Assembly: GCF_044458865.1 (NCBI RefSeq)
Contig: NZ_JBITIH010000001.1
Coordinates: forward strand, 186,001-250,000
Direction of reading: 5' to 3'
Length of the DNA stretch: 64,000 nucleotides
Origin: Micromonospora_G sp044458865
GTDB taxonomy: Bacteria > Actinomycetota > Actinomycetes > Mycobacteriales > Micromonosporaceae
Each line of letters begins with the position of its first letter. The stretch's first letter is position 1. The notes beneath the pieces were generated by a model. That model was not told the DNA's origin, did not search any database, and was given only the letters and a program-made list of their open reading frames with translations. Below are positions 50,242-59,883 of the stretch, one piece after another. Both the position numbers and the translations under genes were made by a program.

Positions 50242-51132
50242 TCAGCGCAGGGCGCCGGCCGGTACGCCCCATCGGGCACCGGCCGCGCCCGGCGCCGGAA
50301 TCCGCTCCAGGACCCCGCCGGCGAAGACCTCGTAGAGCGGCAGCGTCTTGAGGTGCACGTACCCGATGTGGCAGTCGCAGGCGACGTTCGGACAGGGACG
50401 TGGGGCCAGTGCCGGCCGGTACGACCCGTCGTAGAGGTTGCCCAACGGGGTGTCGACGAAGTGACACCGCCGCACTGTTCCGTCCCCCCGGACCGAGATG
50501 ACGCTCTCACCGGCCCGGCACGGTGCTCCGGTGGAGGGATGCGGCCGGACGCTGTAACCAAAGAGCGGGTCGATCGCGGTCCACTCCGCCTCCTCGGCGG
50601 CACTGTAGGTCCACCCGTCTGCGGCGTTGACCCAGAGGTACACCTCGTCCGGCAGGGCGGCCCGCAGTGCCCTCGCCTCGTCCAGGTGGGCCGGCAGCCC
50701 GACCACACCGACGGAATGGCGTACGCCCAGCTCCACCAGACGCGTACAGCGGCGCAGGAAGGTCGCCTGGTCCACCTGCCCCGGGTGGTAGGTCGCCCAG
50801 AGCGCCACCGCCTCCCGGTCCGCGTCGGCCAACCACTCCAGCCGGCCGGCGAGATTGGTCTGGATCGCGACCCGGCTCACCTGCGGCAGTCGGGAGAGCG
50901 TGACCATCGCCTCCCGGTACCAGGAACGGGTCAGTCCCTCACCCCACGGGGTGAAAAGCACCGAGATCTGGTCGTCGTCGGGATTGCGCACCACCCAGTC
51001 GACGAACCGGTGCAGCGCCTCCCGGTCCGCGCGCAGTTGCACGGGACTGTCCCGACGCTTGGCGAACGGGCAGTACGGGCAGTCGTAGTTGCAGCTCGCC
51101 AACGGCCCACGGTAGAGGATCGAGAGGTTCAC
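50242..51132 (-). CDS. STM4011-family radical SAM protein
   Basis: 296 residues from GTG 51132, overlapping the previous stop (GTGA). The radical SAM cluster motif is C14-x3-C18-x2-C21 (CNYDCPYC). A C-terminal Cys group (RCHFVDTPLGNLYDG, then CPNVACDCHIGYVH) resembles a SPASM/twitch-type auxiliary cluster site. It would reductively cleave SAM to start radical chemistry on an unknown substrate. Last gene of the five-gene operon. Confidence 0.88.
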   Translation of the reverse strand: MNLSILYRGPLASCNYDCPYCPFAKRRDSPVQLRADREALHRFVDWVVRNPDDDQISVLFTPWGEGLTRSWYREAMVTLSRLPQVSRVAIQTNLAGRLEWLADADREAVALWATYHPGQVDQATFLRRCTRLVELGVRHSVGVVGLPAHLDEARALRAALPDEVYLWVNAADGWTYSAAEEAEWTAIDPLFGYSVRPHPSTGAPCRAGESVISVRGDGTVRRCHFVDTPLGNLYDGSYRPALAPRPCPNVACDCHIGYVHLKTLPLYEVFAGGVLERIPAPGAAGARWGVPAGALR

Positions 51133-52601
51133 CGCAGTGCGTACTCCGCCATCGCGAGACGCACCGGCCCGGAGACCAGCCAGGGGCCGATCGCGTCGGC
51201 CCGTTCCAGCCCGGTGTCGGTCAACGCCAACCGTCCGGTCCCGGAGGTCAGCCAGCCCCGCTGCGCCAACTGGTCCAGTTGGGGGAAGTCGTCGGCGACA
51301 GCGGTGCCGAACCGGTCGTGGTACGTCCCCGGCACGAAACCCTCCGCCCGCAGCAGGGACTTCACCAGCCAACGCCGCCGCTGCTCGACCTGGTCGAGTC
51401 GGAAGCCCACCTCGGCCACGTCGAAGTCGCTCTCCGGACGGCGCAGATAGTCGTCGATGATCGCCCGGACCTGCCCGATACCGACCGCGTAGTCGAAGGA
51501 GTAGTGCAGGTCGGTGGTGTAGGAGCGGGCGCCGCAGCCGAGCCCGACCATGCCGTCGTCCTGACAGCAGTAGTCGGGCCGGTCACCCCCGACGCCGCCC
51601 GACGCCCCGACCGGCCCACCTGCGGCGTCGGCGGTCCCACTCGCGGCGTCGTCCGTGGGCAGGTCGGCCCGGCGGAAGTGACGCAGCGAGAGCTGGCGGT
51701 AGCCGGCTGCCCGGAGGGCGTCCCGCCCCTGCCGGTACAGGTCGAGCCGCTGCCGGTCCCAGCTCTCGTCCCGGGCTGCCGGGGCGTCGTCGAGCGCGAC
51801 CGGCGCGGCCCCGCCACTGACACCGCCACTAACACTGACACCGCCACCGGCACCGGCACCGCGCCGGCCGAGTCCGGTGAGCGGACGGACGTAGAGCGGG
51901 TAGAGGAAGACCTCCTCCGGCCGCCAGGCAAGCGTCGCGGTCAGCGACTGCGCCCAGGTTCCGGCCGTCTGGCCCGGAATGCCGTAGATCAGGTCGAGGT
52001 TCAGCTCCACCTGGTCGTACGCCCGGATCGTGGCCAACGCCCGCTCGACCTCGGTGCGCCGCTGCGGGCGACCGGCGGCGTGCGCCTCCCGGTCGAGGAA
52101 GCTCTGCACCCCCATGCTGATCCGGCTGGTGCCCCGCTCGGCGAGCACCGCGATCCGGTCCGGGGTGGCGGTGGCCGGCGAGGTCTCGACCGCCATCGGC
52201 ACCGAGCCGAGCCGGGCACCGAAACCGTCCAGTACGTCGAACATCGCGGTCAGCTCGACCGCGGTCAGGTACGTGGGGGTGCCGCCGCCGATCGCCACCC
52301 GGGCGAAGTCGGCGTCGCCACCGAGCGCGTCCCGTACCCGGCGCGCCTGCCGGGCCAACTGGTCGAGATAGCCGCTCACCTGCTCGGCGGGCGGGTTCGC
52401 GCGGGTGAACAGGTTGCAGAACCCGCAGCGCATCTCGCAGAACGGCAGGTGCAGGTAGAGGAAGAGGGCCTCGCGGCGCTCACCGGCCCAGACGTCGGCG
52501 AGCGCCGGCCGTGGCCGCAGCGGCCGGTACGCGGTCTTGTGCGGGTACGCGTACAGGTAACCCTGGTACGGCGAGCCGTCCAGACCGGTCGGCTCGCTCA
52601 C
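51129..52601 (-). CDS. STM4012-family radical SAM protein (HemW/coproporphyrinogen oxidase-like)
   Basis: 490 residues from GTG 52601, overlapping the preceding stop (GTGA); the longer frame start is not needed. The motif C55-x3-C59-x2-C62 (CEMRCGFC) with IGGGTPTYLT and QSFLDREAHAAGRPQR places it with HemN/HemW-type radical SAM proteins. Two low-complexity Gly/Ser/Ala inserts (near 280 and 360) set it apart from the compact family. It acts together with the STM4011-type enzyme; the substrate is unknown. Confidence 0.88.
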   Translation of the reverse strand: MSEPTGLDGSPYQGYLYAYPHKTAYRPLRPRPALADVWAGERREALFLYLHLPFCEMRCGFCNLFTRANPPAEQVSGYLDQLARQARRVRDALGGDADFARVAIGGGTPTYLTAVELTAMFDVLDGFGARLGSVPMAVETSPATATPDRIAVLAERGTSRISMGVQSFLDREAHAAGRPQRRTEVERALATIRAYDQVELNLDLIYGIPGQTAGTWAQSLTATLAWRPEEVFLYPLYVRPLTGLGRRGAGAGGGVSVSGGVSGGAAPVALDDAPAARDESWDRQRLDLYRQGRDALRAAGYRQLSLRHFRRADLPTDDAASGTADAAGGPVGASGGVGGDRPDYCCQDDGMVGLGCGARSYTTDLHYSFDYAVGIGQVRAIIDDYLRRPESDFDVAEVGFRLDQVEQRRRWLVKSLLRAEGFVPGTYHDRFGTAVADDFPQLDQLAQRGWLTSGTGRLALTDTGLERADAIGPWLVSGPVRLAMAEYALR

Positions 52602-53419
52602 TCCCAGTCCCCCGGCTTGCCCCAGTCTCCGGGTGCGAGCACGAACTGCGCGTACGGCACCGTCCACACCACCTCGTGGCCGAGCCGGTGTCCACTGTGG
52701 CCTTCCTCGCCGTACGCGGTGCCGTGGTCGGCGCAGAGCACCACCAGGCAGGGCCGGTCCCGGGAACTGGCCAGGGCGAGGAGCCGGCCGATGTGGCGGT
52801 CGACGTACTCCAGGGCGGCGGCGTGACTGTCCCGGCTGTCCCGGTCCGCGCCGGGCAGGTAGTGCCGGTTCGGCTGGTGCATGGCGGCCACGTTGACAAA
52901 GAGGAAGAGCGGCCGTTCAGCGGGGACCGTCGGTACGACGGTGGCGATGCGGTCGAGTTGCGCCTCGAAGCAACCCGGCGCCGTCACCCCGAACTCGGGT
53001 TCCCAGTGCGCCTCGGCGAAGAGCCCGGGCAGGACCGCGCCGAGCGGTGGCTTGCGGTTGAAGAAGCCGACACCGCCGACGCAGACGGTGTGGTAGCCGG
53101 CCGAGGCGAGCGCCGTCACCACATCCGGGGCGTCGAAGACCCAGGTCTCGTCACCGGTGCTCTCGCTGCCGGGGAAGGCCGCGGCAAAGAGCCGGGGATG
53201 GGGTCCGGGCGTGGTCGGCGTCGGCAGAAAACCCGCGAAGAACGCCTGGTGGGCGGCGTAGGTGAAGCTGGCTGGGCTGTGCCGGCGCTGCCAGCCGTCG
53301 GGCAGTGCCCGCGCCAGGTTCGGGGTCCGGCCGGTGGCGATCAGCTCGGCGGCCACGTCATAGCGGAGTGTGTCCAAGGTGACGAACAGCAGGTCGTGGC
53401 TGCCGATCAGGTCCTTCAT
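52598..53419 (-). CDS. STM4013/SEN3800-family hydrolase (alkaline phosphatase superfamily)
   Basis: 273 residues from ATG 53419, overlapping the preceding stop (ATGA). Superfamily features are metal-binding FVTLDTLRYD near residue 15 and CADHGTAYGEEGHSGHRLGH near 240. The sulfatase C/S-x-P-x-R signature is absent; the region ASFTYAAHQAFFAGFLP takes its place and may hold the nucleophile. No signal peptide, so it is cytoplasmic. It may hydrolyse a phosphate or sulfate ester or a phosphonate. Confidence 0.87.
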   Translation of the reverse strand: MKDLIGSHDLLFVTLDTLRYDVAAELIATGRTPNLARALPDGWQRRHSPASFTYAAHQAFFAGFLPTPTTPGPHPRLFAAAFPGSESTGDETWVFDAPDVVTALASAGYHTVCVGGVGFFNRKPPLGAVLPGLFAEAHWEPEFGVTAPGCFEAQLDRIATVVPTVPAERPLFLFVNVAAMHQPNRHYLPGADRDSRDSHAAALEYVDRHIGRLLALASSRDRPCLVVLCADHGTAYGEEGHSGHRLGHEVVWTVPYAQFVLAPGDWGKPGDWE

Positions 53420-54546
53420 CCGGCCCACCCCCTCCGAGCGGCGGCCACCGCCAGCTCCGCCCGCCAGCGGTCGAACCGACCGTCGCACAGCGCGTGCAGT
53501 TGCGCGGCGCAGCAGTCCCGCCCCGCGTGGTCGAACAGGTTGGGCAGCAGGTCGCCGAAAGCGTTCACCTCGGCCACCATATGCCGCCGCCAGTCGATGC
53601 CGATCATCAGGTCGACCCCGGCGTGCAGGCTGCCCGGGAAGCAGGCCGCGGCGCGTACGCAGTCGCGCAGCGCGGCGTCGTACGCCGGTTCTCCCATCGC
53701 CGCACGGACCGCGCCCAGGTCGCCACGGTCGTTGCCGAGATGCAGATTGGTCAGCGGTCCGCGACTGGTCCGGACCACCACGTGCCCCGGCTCGCCGGCC
53801 ACCACCAGCACCCGCAGGTCGATCGTCCGGCCGCCCAGGCCCGCCTTGGGAAACCACCGCTCGACGTGCAGGCCGTCCGGGGCGAGCCGGTCCACAATCG
53901 AGGCCACCTCACGCTCGTCGCGGTAGCGACGTACCCGCAACGAGTTGAAGAGGCGACCGTCGGCCGCCAGCTCGACCGAGGTGGTCGCCTGCACCCGGCC
54001 CGGTGCGACCTCCAGGGCCAGCACCCCGGATGCGGACGAACCGTGCGTCGGCTTCACGAACACCCGCGACCAACCGGCGGTACGCATCAACGCGCGCAGG
54101 TCGCGGTAGTCACCGGGTGGGGACGGCAGGGCCGGCGGCACCGGCACCCCGGCGCCGGCGAGCCGGGCATGGCAGGCCCGCTTGTCGAACATGACCGCGA
54201 TGTCGTCGGGATCGTTGAGCAGGCTGGCCCCGGCGGCCGTCGCGGCTTCGGTCAACCGGGCCAGGGCGGCCCGCAGCCCGGCGTACCAGGCGGCGGAGCC
54301 GATGATCTCGCCGTGCGCGGCCGGAGTCGCGGCTCCGCGCAGCAGCCGGTCGACCTCGGCGTCCTCGCCGGGCGAGTCGACCCGGACGATCGCCCCGTGG
54401 GGAAGCCGGACCGGGCCGGCCGCCAGCTCGCGCCAGGGCAACGGGACGACCTGCCCGGGCCAGCCGACCTCGGCGGCGGCCCGGAACGCGTCGACCCGCC
54501 GGTTGCCCGGATTGCCGACCACGACCAGCGGTGTGCCGTCGGTCAT
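53416..54546 (-). CDS. STM4014-family protein (ATP-grasp fold)
   Basis: 376 residues from ATG 54546, overlapping the LRR gene stop (ATGA). The start LVVVGNPGNRRVDAF is characteristic. ATP-grasp elements are SRVFVKPTHGSSASGVLAL, RTIDLRVLVVAGEPGHVVV and HAGVDLMIG with VAEVNAFGDLLPNLF. ATP-grasp enzymes join a carboxylate to an amine using ATP, often adding an amino acid to a peptide, which fits a modification pathway. Confidence 0.87.
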   Translation of the reverse strand: MTDGTPLVVVGNPGNRRVDAFRAAAEVGWPGQVVPLPWRELAAGPVRLPHGAIVRVDSPGEDAEVDRLLRGAATPAAHGEIIGSAAWYAGLRAALARLTEAATAAGASLLNDPDDIAVMFDKRACHARLAGAGVPVPPALPSPPGDYRDLRALMRTAGWSRVFVKPTHGSSASGVLALEVAPGRVQATTSVELAADGRLFNSLRVRRYRDEREVASIVDRLAPDGLHVERWFPKAGLGGRTIDLRVLVVAGEPGHVVVRTSRGPLTNLHLGNDRGDLGAVRAAMGEPAYDAALRDCVRAAACFPGSLHAGVDLMIGIDWRRHMVAEVNAFGDLLPNLFDHAGRDCCAAQLHALCDGRFDRWRAELAVAAARRGWAG

Positions 54547-55466
54547 TCCGCCACGGCCACGTACCGGTCGCCGTCCTGATCGGCTTCCTCCGCGTCGGAG
54601 AGGTCGACCTCGACCCCGGGCAGCTCCTCGACCAGCCGCGCGGCCAGGTCCGGGCTGAGGTAGTGGTGGTGCAGGTCGAGCCGGCGCAGGTGGGTCAGCG
54701 GCTGCCCGGCGAGCAGCGCCGCCGCACCCTCGTCGCCGAGGATGCCGAGCGACAGGTCCAACGTGTGGAGCCGGGCCACCACCGGGGCACCGGCCAGTGC
54801 CGCCGCCACCTGGTCGGCGATCTCCGCGTCGCGCAGCCCCAGGTAACCCAGCTCCGGCAACCGGGTGCCGGCCAGAATCGGCGCGAGGTCCGCCACACCC
54901 GCGTCGCCGAAGTACTCGTCGGTGCCGAGCCAGAGTTCGAGGTGGGTCAGCGCCGGCAGGTCGGACTCGGCGACGCCGCGTACCACCGTCGCGGGCAGGC
55001 CACCGGACTCGAAGGCCAACTCCCGCAGGGCCGGATGCCGGGTCGGGGTGAACGCCAGGCCGTCCGAGCCGCGCACCCGCAGGGTTTCCAGCTCCGGGTA
55101 CGCCGCCAGCAACGGCGTCACGTCCGTCTGCTTGATCCAGGAGATCTCGCATTCCTCGGAGGTCATCTCGCCGAGGAAGAGTGCGCGCAACCCGGTCAGC
55201 CGGGGCGCCAACCCGACCAGCAGTTCGACCGGGGCCACCTCCTCGTACGCGGAGCCCCACTGGCCGATGATCAGCGCCTGGACAGCGTCGGGTCCGACCT
55301 CGTGGAGAAACTGCTCGACGAGTCGGGTGAAGTCCTCCACGGAGTCGTCGTAGTCGGCGGTCAGCTTCCAGGCCACCGCGCCAGGATCGGGCGGCAGCGC
55401 CGCCTCCGGCTCGAAAACGACAACCGGTCGGCCGGCGAACTCGGTGACGTGCGTGCTGATGGTCAT
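54543..55466 (-). CDS. STM4015-family leucine-rich-repeat protein
   Basis: 307 residues from ATG 55466, with GGGAG upstream. After a conserved N-terminus (TEFAGRPVVVFEPE) come irregular leucine-rich repeats of about 23-28 residues: LTGLRALFLGEMTSEECEIS, LETLRVRGSDGLAF, LTHLELWLGTDEYFGDAG, LGYLGLRDAEIADQ, LHTLDLSLGILGDEGA and LRRLDLHHHYLSPD. It ends in an acidic tail. First gene of the operon, likely a binding platform. No signal peptide. Confidence 0.88.
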   Translation of the reverse strand: MTISTHVTEFAGRPVVVFEPEAALPPDPGAVAWKLTADYDDSVEDFTRLVEQFLHEVGPDAVQALIIGQWGSAYEEVAPVELLVGLAPRLTGLRALFLGEMTSEECEISWIKQTDVTPLLAAYPELETLRVRGSDGLAFTPTRHPALRELAFESGGLPATVVRGVAESDLPALTHLELWLGTDEYFGDAGVADLAPILAGTRLPELGYLGLRDAEIADQVAAALAGAPVVARLHTLDLSLGILGDEGAAALLAGQPLTHLRRLDLHHHYLSPDLAARLVEELPGVEVDLSDAEEADQDGDRYVAVAE

Positions 55467-55505
55467 GTACGCGGTCTCCCGGTCGTGGGGATGCGGGCGG
55501 GCGAC

Positions 55506-55511
55506 ACCATA
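55506..55511 (-). promoter_or_regulatory. Likely -10 box of the STM4015-4011 operon
   Basis: TATGGT on the minus strand, 39 bases before the first start codon, leaving a leader of about 33 bases with a GGGAG ribosome binding site. Confidence 0.4.
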
Positions 55512-55558
55512 GCAAGCCCGACCGACACCGCACCCCCGTCCACACCGTCCGCCAAAGG

Positions 55559-55612
55559 GTAAGGAAGGGCCCCTTATACAACGGATTCCGATAACAAGGG
55601 GCCCTTCCTTAC
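55559..55612. repeat. Dispersed palindrome, copy 3 (17-base perfect arms, 20-base loop)
   Basis: GTAAGGAAGGGCCCCTT (55559-55575) and its exact complement (55596-55612) flank a 20-base loop ending CGATAAC. The TAA stop of the double-GNAT gene lies inside the right arm, so it can terminate that gene and insulate the next operon. Best preserved of the three copies. Confidence 0.9.
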
Positions 55613-56520
55613 CTCCGGGTTTCGAAGCGGGCGCGGCGGCCGAGGTCGGTGAAGCCGAGGCGGCGGTACAGTGCGCCGGCCGGGTTGTCCACGTTGACGT
55701 CGAGCAGCGCCTCGGTCGAGCCGGCGGACCGCATCCGGCGCAGTGCCGCGACCACCAGGGCGCCGCCGAGTCGCCGCCCACGGGCTTCCGGTCGTACGCC
55801 GACCTGCACGATCCAGCCCCGGCCAGCGGTGACGAAGCCGAGGTCGGCCCCGGTCGGATCGGTGACCAGCAACGTCCACTCCGGCTGGAAGTCCTCGTCG
55901 TCGGTGGTCCACTCCAGCCACTGTTGCGCCGTCCAGTCGGGAAAGCCGGGGCGTTCCCGGAACGCGGCCTGGTAGACGGCGAAAAAACGCCCGGCCAGCT
56001 CAGCCGACCAGGTCTGTACGGTCAACCCGGCCGGCAGGTCGACCGGGGGCGGCTCGGCGCCGGCCAGGTCGAACCGGAGCACGTCCTCGGCGAAGGTCTG
56101 TTCCAGGCCCCGGGCAGCGAAGAGGGTTCGCGCCCCGTCGGTGAGTGCCTCGGTCTCCACGGTGACCCGCTCGGCCCCGACCAGTGCCGGGTCGAGAGCC
56201 CAGTCGAGCAGTGCGGCCCCCAGACCCCGCCGCCGGTGCGCGGGGTCGACCAGGCCGGTGGCGACGGCTGCCCGTACCCCGTGGGTTTCCTGGGGTCGGA
56301 GCGCGCCGGCGGCGATGAGCGTGCCGGAGGGGTCCACCGCACCCCGGGCCACCCCACCGTCGGCGGCGAACCGGCGGGCCAGGAAGGACGCGTCGCTGAC
56401 CAGCGGCAGCCCGCCGTCGACGGCCAGGCAACGGGTCGCCAGGGCGGCGACCGCCGGTAGGTCGTCGCCGGTCAGCGTTCGCCAGGTCGGTGGGATGTCC
56501 ACAGTCGGTTCGGTCTCCAC
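55609..56520 (-). CDS. Double-GNAT acetyltransferase, mycothiol synthase-like layout
   Basis: 303 residues from GTG 56520, eight bases after TACGAT (leaderless). Two GNAT domains in tandem: the first with LVDPAHRRRGLGAALLDW, the second with GVRPEARGRRLGGALVVAAL and NVDNPAGALYRRLGF. This layout is that of mycothiol synthase MshD, but it is also common in other actinobacterial acetyltransferases, so the substrate is open. The longer open frame upstream is Pro/Arg-rich and not coding. Confidence 0.85.
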   Translation of the reverse strand: METEPTVDIPPTWRTLTGDDLPAVAALATRCLAVDGGLPLVSDASFLARRFAADGGVARGAVDPSGTLIAAGALRPQETHGVRAAVATGLVDPAHRRRGLGAALLDWALDPALVGAERVTVETEALTDGARTLFAARGLEQTFAEDVLRFDLAGAEPPPVDLPAGLTVQTWSAELAGRFFAVYQAAFRERPGFPDWTAQQWLEWTTDDEDFQPEWTLLVTDPTGADLGFVTAGRGWIVQVGVRPEARGRRLGGALVVAALRRMRSAGSTEALLDVNVDNPAGALYRRLGFTDLGRRARFETRR

Positions 56521-56748
56521 GATCGGGCATCGTAGGCCGGCGACACCCTGGCGCCCACCGATTTCCACCGCCGCCGGCCGCCCACCGGATTCCGCTGGCG
56601 GGCGCCCACCGAATCCAGCACCGCCGGTGGGCGCCAACCGCCGGAGTCTGGCGACCACGCCGACGCCGACCCGGCCGCCAATCGCCGGTGGCGGGCGGAC
56701 GGGATCGGTACGGTGTCGGCAGGACCACGACGTCGGCGGAGGAGAGCC

Positions 56749-57387
56749 ATGCGACTGACCAAGAAGGGGCACTCCTGCATGCGGGTGGAGCAGGAAGGCA
56801 CCGTCCTGGTGCTCGATCCGGGTGCGTACAGCGAGCCGGACGCGCTGGTCGGCGCGGACGCGGTACTGATCACCCACGAGCATCCGGACCACTTCGCCGA
56901 GGACCGGATCCGGGCCGCCGCGCAGAACGACCCGAGGCTGCGTCTGTTCGCCAACCGGGCGGTGGCCGCGAAGCTGGACGGGCTCGGCAACCGGGTCCAG
57001 GTGGTCGGCGACGGCGACACCTTCTCGGTCGAGGGGTTCGAGGTCGAGGTGCACGGCGAACTGCACGCGGTGATCCACCCCGATATCCCTCGGATCACCA
57101 ACGTCGGTTACCTGGTCAACGGCCGGCTCTTCCACCCCGGCGACGCGCTGACCCCGCTCGGGCGCCCGGTCGACACCCTGTTGCTGCCCGCGCACGCGCC
57201 CTGGTCGAAGACGGCCGAGCTGATCGAGTACGTCCGCGAGGTACGGCCGGAGCGGGTCGTCCCGATGCACGACGCCGGGCTGAGCGAGATCGGTCGGGGC
57301 ATGGTGCGCACTCTTGTCGGCGGGGGTGGGCCACAGACGCCGGCGTCGTACCAGGTGGTGGGCGACGGCGAGACCGTCGAGGTCTGA
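56749..57387 (+). CDS. MBL-fold hydrolase, UlaG-like
   Basis: 212 residues from ATG 56749, with GGAGGAG upstream. The start MRLTKKGHSCMRVEQ and ITHEHPDHFAED (metal ligands), then LFHPGDALTPLG and a late VVPMHDAGLSE. It belongs with the UlaG-type, lactonase-like proteins; the substrate is unknown. Confidence 0.87.
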   Translation: MRLTKKGHSCMRVEQEGTVLVLDPGAYSEPDALVGADAVLITHEHPDHFAEDRIRAAAQNDPRLRLFANRAVAAKLDGLGNRVQVVGDGDTFSVEGFEVEVHGELHAVIHPDIPRITNVGYLVNGRLFHPGDALTPLGRPVDTLLLPAHAPWSKTAELIEYVREVRPERVVPMHDAGLSEIGRGMVRTLVGGGGPQTPASYQVVGDGETVEV

Positions 57388-57408
57388 GCCAGGGCCGCGC
57401 CCGGCGAG

Positions 57409-59520
<2,112 letters not shown>

Positions 59521-59883
59521 GCCGACAACGGTACGCCGCAGGTATGACAGCCCTGGTAGGCAACGGTGGGTACACGATCGGCTTCGATATACGCATTGTG
59601 TGGTGGAGATCACCGCGCTACCGTTTCAAGGTAGGCCGCTCGCGGCGGCCGACCGGGCACGCGACCGGGCCTCCACACCGGCCGGTCACACCCGGCGCAG
59701 TGGTTGCAGCCCCGGCCCTCGTCGGCGTGCGCACCCGACGCGGTCGCGCCAACGCGCAGACCGGCCGCCGCGAGCGCCCCCATGCACGGGCAGGATCGCC
59801 CGGGGGACCGCCCTCCTCAGTCACTCCCCTCTACGTTCCCCCAGGTCACGTCACTTTGCCCCGGATTCGACGTTCAACCACGC
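59521..59883. other. Divergent intergenic region before uvrB and the lipoprotein gene
   Basis: A slightly AT-rich part (59570-59610, with ATATACGCATTGTG) may hold promoters. No gene, no clear LexA box (TCGAAC-N4-GTTCGA) and no hairpin stand out. Confidence 0.4.
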
